Source: Pseudomonadota bacterium (GTDB taxonomy: Bacteria > Pseudomonadota > Gammaproteobacteria > Steroidobacterales > Woeseiaceae). Taken from it: DNA of 32,726 bases. The position numbers and the translations under genes are program-made. Below, piece by piece: positions 24,271 to 30,697 of the stretch (positions are counted from its first letter, which is position 1; the number at the start of each line of letters is the position of its first letter). The stretch spans positions 1-32,726 of the forward strand of contig JAHKKM010000016.1 of assembly GCA_020027645.1 (NCBI GenBank), written 5' to 3'. The notes beneath the pieces are model-generated. The model saw nothing but the letters and a program-made list of their open reading frames with translations. It ran no database searches and was not told where the DNA came from.

Positions 24271-24673
24271 GAGATTGCGTGGATTTACCTTACTCGAATT
24301 GCTGGTTGTAATGGTGATCATCGGCCTGCTCGCTGGGCTTGTTGCGCCGCGCTATTTCGATCAGGTCGGCAAGTCACAGATCAAAGTGGCCGCGGCACAA
24401 ATCGACTCACTGGACAAGGCGCTGATCCAGTTCCGACTGGATACAGACAGGTTCCCGACCACAGAGGAGGGGCTATCGGTCCTGAGCGAGCAACCGCCTG
24501 GCGCAGTCGGCTGGAGCGGGCCGTACCTGAAGAAAGCGATTCCTCCTGATCCTTGGGGACGACCATATGTATACAAAGCACCGGGCGAACACGGAGACTT
24601 TGACTTGTACACGCTGGGCAAGGACGGCGCTCCTGGCGGAACCGCTGAAAACTCGGACATCACCAACTGGTAG
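24263..24673 (+). CDS. gspG: Type II secretion major pseudopilin GspG
   Basis: GspG polymerises into the periplasmic pseudopilus that pushes substrates through the secretin. The 136-residue protein starts MTKRLRG/FTLLELLVVMVIIGL: a basic leader of 7 residues, the prepilin peptidase site after glycine, methylated F+1, and the essential E+5. The C-terminal half shows the GspG landmarks FRLDTDRFPTTEEGLSVL, GPYLKKAIPPDPWGRPY and the calcium loop LGKDGAPGGTAENSDITNW. ATG 24263 is chosen because GAGAGG precedes it and the leader is the right length. Only this pseudopilin is seen in the window; minor pseudopilins GspH-K, if present, lie elsewhere. Confidence 0.95.
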   Translation: MTKRLRGFTLLELLVVMVIIGLLAGLVAPRYFDQVGKSQIKVAAAQIDSLDKALIQFRLDTDRFPTTEEGLSVLSEQPPGAVGWSGPYLKKAIPPDPWGRPYVYKAPGEHGDFDLYTLGKDGAPGGTAENSDITNW

Positions 24674-24679
24674 TTGACG

Positions 24680-25861
24680 ATGAGGTTTCGAGTAAAAGCC
24701 ATAGACGCTGCTGCCGGGATTTCGGTCAACTTGGTCGACGCGTCCAATGAACTGGATGCGCGCCGTCAGTTGCAAGAGCGCGGCCTGCAGATCATCTCGA
24801 TCGCAAGGGATTTGCAGTTCAACCTGGGATCCGGCAAGAAATTTCCGATCGTCTCGTTCAGCCAGGAACTGGTTGCACTGCTGGATGCCGGACTAAGCCT
24901 GGTTGAGGCGATTGATACACTGACCGAGAAAGAAACCAATTCCGCGATGCGCAGGTCACTGGATCAAATACGCGCCAGATTGTTTGAAGGGCGCACGCTC
25001 TCGTCGGCTCTAGAGGAATCGCCTGCCGCGTTTCCACCTTTGTACGTCGCAACGATTCGTGCCAGCGAAAAATCCGGTGCGATTCGCGAGGCCATAATGC
25101 GATTTGTAACTTATCAATTGCAGCTCGATGTCTTGCGAAAGAAGGTCATAAGCGCCTCGATCTATCCTGCCGTACTTTGTATAGCCGGGCTCGCCGTTAC
25201 GATCTTCCTGCTTGGTTTCGTTGTGCCACGTTTCAGCGGAATATACGAAGACCTCGGAACCAGTATTCCCGCATCGTCGCGAATACTGATGCAGTGGGGG
25301 CAATTGTTGCAACAGCACGGAGTAGCCGTTCTGCTGGTGGCAGCGGGGCTGCTTGGCGGCGTTGCCTATGCGGTAACCCGCCGTCGCTTCCGTGCGGCAT
25401 TTGTCAACGCGCTGACACGATTTCCAGCTATTGGCAGGCAAGTATTCACTTACCAGCTGGCGAGATTGTACCGTACCGTGGGCATGCTGCTACGTGGTGG
25501 AACGCCGGCTATAACCGCATTTCGCATGTCGACCGCATTGCTGAGTGAAGCGCTGCGACCGGACCTCTGCCAGGCCATTCAGGACATTGGTGAGGGCAAG
25601 TCGCTCAGCAACAGCATGGAACAAAACCGGCTGACCACTCCGGTTGCGGCACGCATGCTCCGGGTGGGTGAGAGGAGCGGCAACATGGGCGAAATGATGG
25701 AGCGTATCGCCGCATTTTATGATGAGGAACTGGCCCGGGCCGTCGATATTCTCACCCGTTTGATCGAGCCGGTGCTCATGCTGCTGATCGGTCTGATCAT
25801 CGGCTTCATTGTCGTACTGATGTATTTTCCGATATTCGAATTGGCCGGGAGTATCCAGTGA
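24680..25861 (+). CDS. gspF: Type II secretion inner-membrane platform protein GspF
   Basis: GspF is the polytopic membrane protein that couples the GspE ATPase to pseudopilus assembly. The 393-residue length is normal. It has the two repeated T2SSF cytoplasmic domains (SFSQELVALLDAGLSLVEAI at about 57 and TYQLARLYRTVGMLLRGG at about 257) and three hydrophobic segments: IYPAVLCIAGLAVTIFLLGF, AVLLVAAGLLGGVAYAV and PVLMLLIGLIIGFIVVLMYF. ATG 24680 is 6 bases after the gspG stop; an overlapping TTG at 24674 is less likely. The last bases overlap gspE in a GTGA junction, so translation is coupled. Confidence 0.93.
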   Translation: MRFRVKAIDAAAGISVNLVDASNELDARRQLQERGLQIISIARDLQFNLGSGKKFPIVSFSQELVALLDAGLSLVEAIDTLTEKETNSAMRRSLDQIRARLFEGRTLSSALEESPAAFPPLYVATIRASEKSGAIREAIMRFVTYQLQLDVLRKKVISASIYPAVLCIAGLAVTIFLLGFVVPRFSGIYEDLGTSIPASSRILMQWGQLLQQHGVAVLLVAAGLLGGVAYAVTRRRFRAAFVNALTRFPAIGRQVFTYQLARLYRTVGMLLRGGTPAITAFRMSTALLSEALRPDLCQAIQDIGEGKSLSNSMEQNRLTTPVAARMLRVGERSGNMGEMMERIAAFYDEELARAVDILTRLIEPVLMLLIGLIIGFIVVLMYFPIFELAGSIQ

Positions 25862-28164
25862 TCGTCAAGGGCGCCATGCACAACAAAGCGGCCGAATCCG
25901 CTGTACATGCCGTTCGGCCGGAGCCCGCAGACCTGATTGTGATGCACAACAAGGCCATCGTTACCGTGTTCCGACTAAGCGGCAAACGAATTGTTATCGG
26001 CCGCAGCCCGGATAACGACCTGTGTCTCGACAGCAAATATGTCAGCTGGAAGCATGCCGTAATCGACTTCGACCGTTCACGCGCGTTCGTCACTGATCTT
26101 TGCAGTCGTAATTGTACGCTGGTTAACGACAAGGAAATCGACAAAGCTGTACTTAGCAACGGGGACATAATCTCAATAGGTCTTTACACGATCCTTTATC
26201 ATGTCCGCGGAAGCGACAATCCACAGATAGTTGCCTCAAATGATCGAATCGAGAGTGCCGACGCGTATCGCATTCTTTACGAGACTATCAGCCAGGACCC
26301 GGACATGCTGATAGCTGATGCGAATACTGTCGATGCCGATGAGGAGAAACTCGACACTTACGGAATCGACGAACCATTTTTGCCACATCCGGATGCGGAT
26401 GAAACGACAGTGCATCCGCTCCGATCCTTCAAAACGGGGCCGGCGGCAGCAGTGACCGATGGCCGTGATGAAAATGTCCAGTCCGAATCCATACTGACGG
26501 ACAAGATCCTGAGCCTCGAGCAAATCGAAGCGGCTGCGCGGATTGCCGAGTCAGAAAAACGTGAAACACTGGACGTGCTTGAGGAGCAATCCGGCTTGGC
26601 ACCGCAGCTGCTCACCGCAGAACTTGCGCGTGCCTTTGAGTTCCGGACCGTGCCCATCCAGGAATTCATGCAGATGATACCGGACTTCGAAACGTTGTCC
26701 ATTGCGGAGGCACGAGATCGTCAGTGTGTAATCGTCAGAAATGATCCGCGCAATCTGGCCATCATTTGCAATCCATTTGATGCCGACTTGCGGCCGTGGC
26801 TCGAATCGCGCGTACCTTTTATTCTCGACTGGGCCCTTGTCTCCAGGGGCGATCTGCGTGCCTTCATATTGCGTCACGAACAGACAATGCGCGCCATGGA
26901 CTCTGCAGTCAGAGGCGCAGACGGACAAGACAAATCCGGAGCAGATCAGGAGGACCTGTCACTTGCGTCAATCAGCAAGGACTCAAGTCCCGTGGTCCGG
27001 CTGGTGCATTCGACTCTGTACGATGCATTGAAGGCAAGCGCCAGCGATATACACCTGGAGGCCGGCGGTGCAGGGCTTGAAATTCGCTATCGTCTCGATG
27101 GCGTGCTCGTGCATGTAGCAACGGTGAACGGTTTGGATGTTGCGGAACAGGTTATCTCCCGCATCAAGGTCATGTCGGAACTGGACATTGCCGAGCGGCG
27201 GATTCCGCAGGACGGACGCTTCAAGAGCGCCTACCAGGGCCGTCCGATCGATTTTCGTGTGTCAATTATGCCAAGTTCATATGGCGAGGACGCTGTGCTG
27301 CGTGTACTGGACAAGCAGGCGGTGACCGATCAAATGACCGAGCTTCGCATAGACAGCCTTGGTTTTGAACCCGGGATCGTCGACTCGCTGCGACGACTCA
27401 GCGAGCGGCCGTACGGCATGCTGTTGGTAACCGGTCCGACCGGCAGCGGCAAGACGACAACGCTTTATGCAGCGATTTCGGAAACGAACAACGGGCTGGG
27501 CAAAATCGTCACGATCGAGGACCCGGTCGAGTACCAGTTGGCAGGTGTGCTGCAGATTCCTGTAAATGAAAAAAAGGGGCTGACTTTCGCGCGCGGCCTC
27601 CGGTCAATCCTGCGTCATGATCCAGACAAGATCATGGTTGGTGAAATTCGCGATCCTGAAACAGCGCAGATTGCGGTTCAGTCAGCGCTTACCGGCCATC
27701 TCGTCTTTACCACGGTCCATGCAAACAATGTGTTCGATGTGCTGAGCAGGTTCACCCATATGGGTGTGGACCCGTACAGCTTCGTTTCCGCGCTGAATGG
27801 CATCCTTGCGCAAAGATTGCTGAGAATTGTATGCACGAAATGTGCAGAAAGTATTACCCCGAGTGTTGGCATGCTGGATGCAACCGGTGAAGCACGCGAG
27901 ATCGCGCAGACTTTCAAATGGCGTGTTGGCCGAGGATGCAGCGAATGCCGTGGCACCGGCTATCGTGGACGCAAGGCGATTGGCGAGTTGCTCGTTCTTA
28001 ACGATGAATTGCGCGAGGCGATCATCGGCCGGGTGCCGGTTCGCCGGCTGAAGGAGCTGGCGAGAAGCAGCGGACTGCAGTTTATTCGGGCTGCAGCAAT
28101 GAACCTGGTGCGCGATGGACTTACGACAATCGAAGAGGTGAATCGTGTCACCACTATGGCGTGA
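25858..28164 (+). CDS. gspE: Type II secretion ATPase GspE with N-terminal FHA domain
   Basis: The 768-residue protein is longer than usual GspE (about 500-570). An FHA phosphothreonine-binding domain comes first (about 33-118): GR at 48-49, S63, H66, and DLCSRNCTLVND at 80-91. A GspE/MshE N-terminal domain follows (about 210-350), then the AAA+ ATPase: Walker A GPTGSGKTTT with K532, the Asp box TIEDPVEYQ, Walker B IMVGEIRDPETA, the His box LVFTTVHANN, and the C-terminal zinc tetracysteine CTKC (C659, C662) with CSEC (C694, C697). It powers pseudopilus assembly. The FHA domain suggests control by Ser/Thr phosphorylation, but no such kinase is in the window. The GTG start overlaps the gspF stop. 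Confidence 0.93.
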   Translation: MIVKGAMHNKAAESAVHAVRPEPADLIVMHNKAIVTVFRLSGKRIVIGRSPDNDLCLDSKYVSWKHAVIDFDRSRAFVTDLCSRNCTLVNDKEIDKAVLSNGDIISIGLYTILYHVRGSDNPQIVASNDRIESADAYRILYETISQDPDMLIADANTVDADEEKLDTYGIDEPFLPHPDADETTVHPLRSFKTGPAAAVTDGRDENVQSESILTDKILSLEQIEAAARIAESEKRETLDVLEEQSGLAPQLLTAELARAFEFRTVPIQEFMQMIPDFETLSIAEARDRQCVIVRNDPRNLAIICNPFDADLRPWLESRVPFILDWALVSRGDLRAFILRHEQTMRAMDSAVRGADGQDKSGADQEDLSLASISKDSSPVVRLVHSTLYDALKASASDIHLEAGGAGLEIRYRLDGVLVHVATVNGLDVAEQVISRIKVMSELDIAERRIPQDGRFKSAYQGRPIDFRVSIMPSSYGEDAVLRVLDKQAVTDQMTELRIDSLGFEPGIVDSLRRLSERPYGMLLVTGPTGSGKTTTLYAAISETNNGLGKIVTIEDPVEYQLAGVLQIPVNEKKGLTFARGLRSILRHDPDKIMVGEIRDPETAQIAVQSALTGHLVFTTVHANNVFDVLSRFTHMGVDPYSFVSALNGILAQRLLRIVCTKCAESITPSVGMLDATGEAREIAQTFKWRVGRGCSECRGTGYRGRKAIGELLVLNDELREAIIGRVPVRRLKELARSSGLQFIRAAAMNLVRDGLTTIEEVNRVTTMA

Positions 28165-28960
28165 TGAAGTCGGCATTTTCGTCGGACCCGGTAAGGTCGT
28201 GCTGGCGCGGATGCGCCGTGGCATACGTCCGGCCTGCGTTGCCGAACAGGGTGTCAGCGTGGATAGCCCGCACGCCGGAAACTGGTTACCTGCACTTGCC
28301 GCACTCAAAGAACAGCTTGATAACAAACTTTGGCAAAATGCGAACGCGAGAATTGTGCTTTCCGATCACTGGACGCGCTATGCAGTCTTGCCCTGGGCGC
28401 CGCAACTCACACAGGTTGCTGAACGACTCGCACATGCCCGGCTCATATTGGCGCAAATATATGGCAACTCGATTGAGCAATGGACGGTTCGGGTCTGCGA
28501 TAGTCCGCCACATGCTCCGGCCGTGATAAGTGCCGTTCCAACTGATCTTTTGCAGCAACTGACGGAGGCGCTTGGCAATTACCGCTTGCGTCTGGTGTCA
28601 GTGCAGCCCCACCTCATCGTGGCATATAACGCTTGGCGTGATCACCTGCCGGACACGGCAGCCTGGTTTGCCTCAGTTGATGACGGTTCACTCGCTGCAA
28701 TGCACCTTACTAACGGCCGTTGCGACCGCGTGCGTTCGGTCCGCATCAGCGACGACTGGACCGTTGAAATTCGACGCATTCAAACGATGGGTCGGCTGGC
28801 ACAGAATCGCGCTGCAGAGGGTCGCGTCTACGTCGATGCTCCGCCGTGGCTTCGCGCGGTCGCAGGCAAGAGCGACTCCGCGCTGGAATGGCTGGATGAT
28901 GGGCCGGTTCCGCAGAACATCGCGGACAAGGTGTCCCTTCTGAAGGGAATGTACTCATGA
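28145..28960 (+). CDS. PilM/GspL-like assembly protein of the secretion system (tentative)
   Basis: This is a 271-residue protein without an obvious signal peptide or membrane helix. Strand-rich segments such as EVGIFVGPGKVVLARM, ARIVLSDHWTRYAVLPWAP, PAVISAVPTDLLQQLTEAL and ASVDDGSLAAMHLTNGR resemble the actin-like fold of PilM, MshI or the cytoplasmic part of GspL. No ATP-binding motif is certain. The start GTG overlaps gspE by 20 bases, and the stop overlaps the next gene in an ATGA junction. The following genes look like PilN, PilO and PilP, so its position fits PilM. The family is assigned from context and pattern and is less certain than its neighbours. Confidence 0.65.
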   Translation: MSPLWRDEVGIFVGPGKVVLARMRRGIRPACVAEQGVSVDSPHAGNWLPALAALKEQLDNKLWQNANARIVLSDHWTRYAVLPWAPQLTQVAERLAHARLILAQIYGNSIEQWTVRVCDSPPHAPAVISAVPTDLLQQLTEALGNYRLRLVSVQPHLIVAYNAWRDHLPDTAAWFASVDDGSLAAMHLTNGRCDRVRSVRISDDWTVEIRRIQTMGRLAQNRAAEGRVYVDAPPWLRAVAGKSDSALEWLDDGPVPQNIADKVSLLKGMYS

Positions 28961-29481
28961 TGCCGGCCAGAATCGAACTGGATTTCGCCCGGCGTCGGCG
29001 GTATCTGTCGCCGGCTGGCGCACTCGTCCTGGTGTTGGGCTGTTTTGCAGCCTATTGGACTGCCGAGGATTATCAAGACTCAGTGCTGCAATCGCAGCTT
29101 CTCGAGATCGACCTCGCAAAATTTGATCGTCGTGGAGCGGCGGTCAATCAGGCCGACGATGCGGAAACCCTGGCAGCCGTAACGGCTGCGACACGTGCGT
29201 TGGCTACTCCGTGGACGGAGTTGCTGAACGATCTCGAGTCTGCAGCGCAGGACAGCGGTACAAACGTCGCATTGCTCGAAGTTGCACCCGATCGGGTCAA
29301 GCATGAGGTTCGAATTACGGCTGAGGCGCGCTCATTGCCCCTTGCCTTGGACTATGTAGCCCGACTGCAAAGCGCATCCACACTGTTGTACCCGGTACTG
29401 CAGAAACATGAGGTTCAGACGGCAGATCAGGATCGACCTGTACGGTTCGAAATTACCGCCGAATGGAGCCTGGCGCAATGA
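28957..29481 (+). CDS. PilN-like (GspL/GspM-type) inner-membrane assembly protein
   Basis: The 174-residue protein has a short cytoplasmic N-terminus with RIELDFARRRRYLSPAG, reminiscent of the PilN NLLPWR-type start. A single membrane helix (AGALVLVLGCFAAYWTAEDY) and a periplasmic coiled coil plus a small ferredoxin-like domain follow (SLPLALDYVARLQSASTLL, VLQKHEVQT). In type IV pilus and related systems PilN binds PilM inside the cell and PilO outside. It is joined by ATGA overlaps to the genes on both sides. Sequence conservation is weak in this family, so the name rests on topology and order. Confidence 0.7.
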   Translation: MMPARIELDFARRRRYLSPAGALVLVLGCFAAYWTAEDYQDSVLQSQLLEIDLAKFDRRGAAVNQADDAETLAAVTAATRALATPWTELLNDLESAAQDSGTNVALLEVAPDRVKHEVRITAEARSLPLALDYVARLQSASTLLYPVLQKHEVQTADQDRPVRFEITAEWSLAQ

Positions 29482-30143
29482 AAGATTTGCGGGTCAAACA
29501 GGATATCCCCAGCAGGCCGGCATCGGACCTGCTTATGACTGCAGCCCAGCTTCAGCCGCAGTCGGCGCCCGTGCCGAGCGCTTTACTCCGAGTGAGGGCA
29601 ACATCATTAATTCCGTATGCTCGCTACGGGGCCCAGAAGCTCGGCCATGCAGGGATCATCGGACTCTCGATCCTTATTTTTTGCACTGCCGCTTTTGTTT
29701 CGGCAAATGGTCCGCTGCATGACCAGATTGCCTCTCAGACTCTCGAACTGGACAACTTGAGAGCTATTTCTAGTAGCGAACAAGGTTCGGTCGGCGCCAG
29801 CAATCCACCTGACAGCGCTCGCGAAATTATCGCACAGCTGCCATCACGCAATGACCTGCCACAAATCATGGGTCAGATTGTCGCGGTTGCGACCGCCGCC
29901 GGATTGTCACTCGACCGCGGCAGTTACGCATTCACGTCCACCGAGTCCGGCGACATTTCGAGTTATCACCTTAATTTGCCAGTGCGCGGCAGTTATCCGC
30001 AGGTCCGCGAATTTATCGAGAACACACTGGCTGCAGTACCGGCCGCAGCCCTAGACAGCATGCGGGTCGAGCGCAACGAAGTGTCGAGCCAGGTAATTGC
30101 CGCAGACCTGGAGTTTGCGGTTCTGGTTGGGAGCATGAAATGA
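29478..30143 (+). CDS. PilO-like (GspM-type) inner-membrane assembly protein
   Basis: The 221-residue protein has a long, charged N-terminal tail of about 55 residues, one membrane helix (HAGIIGLSILIFCTAAFVSA), a short coiled segment and a C-terminal ferredoxin-like periplasmic domain (QIMGQIVAVATAAGLSLDRG, YHLNLPVRGSYPQVREFIEN). The last pattern is typical of PilO and GspM. It would dimerise with the PilN-like protein and link the inner-membrane platform to the secretin through the PilP-like protein. The N-terminal tail is longer than usual for PilO. ATG 29478 overlaps the previous stop; an in-frame ATG at 29463 is less likely. Confidence 0.72.
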   Translation: MKDLRVKQDIPSRPASDLLMTAAQLQPQSAPVPSALLRVRATSLIPYARYGAQKLGHAGIIGLSILIFCTAAFVSANGPLHDQIASQTLELDNLRAISSSEQGSVGASNPPDSAREIIAQLPSRNDLPQIMGQIVAVATAAGLSLDRGSYAFTSTESGDISSYHLNLPVRGSYPQVREFIENTLAAVPAAALDSMRVERNEVSSQVIAADLEFAVLVGSMK

Positions 30144-30697
30144 AAATGCACACCGGCAAGCGATCGTGGATGAATGCGCTGCTGCTTCTGGCAACCATGT
30201 TTATTGGTGCGTCGGGCAGCAGCGCGCCAGGGCCAGTAGACATCTCCGTGATCCCGGTTTCTGGCAACGCCGATCGCTCTGCCGGCGTCCACGGCGAAGG
30301 GACCAAACTGCCGGCGACAGCAACAACGGCGATTTCAGGTAGTCAGTCAGCGAAACCCTCAATTCTTCCCCAACGTCAGCAGCACGACGGTGTGCATGCC
30401 AATCTGTTCGCCGATCACAGCTGGTATACACCGCCGCCAACGCCCGAGCCGACGAGAACGGAACCGGTAATACGCACGCCAACAGCGCCGCCGCTGCCGT
30501 TTACCTATCTGGGCAGGTATGAACAGGAGGGCGCGGGCACCCTGTTTTACCTTGTTAAAGGCGACCGAGTCTACGACGTGAAAGTAGGCGACGTCATCGA
30601 CGGCACATACAGCGTGGATGGTGTATCGAACGGGCAACTGATGTTGACCTATCTGCCGCTCAACTCGAGTCAGGGACTTCGGCTCGGAGATCAATAA
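30140..30697 (+). CDS. PilP/GspC-like periplasmic linker protein
   Basis: This 185-residue protein has an N-terminal hydrophobic segment (WMNALLLLATMFIGASG) and a long low-complexity linker with a proline-rich part (TPPPTPEPTRTEP, TPTAPPLPF). The C-terminal beta-domain (PFTYLGRYEQEGAGTLFYLV, GDRVYDVKVGDVIDG, VSNGQLMLTYLPL) is of the kind found in PilP and the homology region of GspC. Such proteins bind the N0 domain of the secretin and connect it to the inner-membrane ring. It sits directly before the secretin gene, overlapping it by one base (TAATG). The name is from domain pattern and order. Confidence 0.75.
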   Translation: MKMHTGKRSWMNALLLLATMFIGASGSSAPGPVDISVIPVSGNADRSAGVHGEGTKLPATATTAISGSQSAKPSILPQRQQHDGVHANLFADHSWYTPPPTPEPTRTEPVIRTPTAPPLPFTYLGRYEQEGAGTLFYLVKGDRVYDVKVGDVIDGTYSVDGVSNGQLMLTYLPLNSSQGLRLGDQ

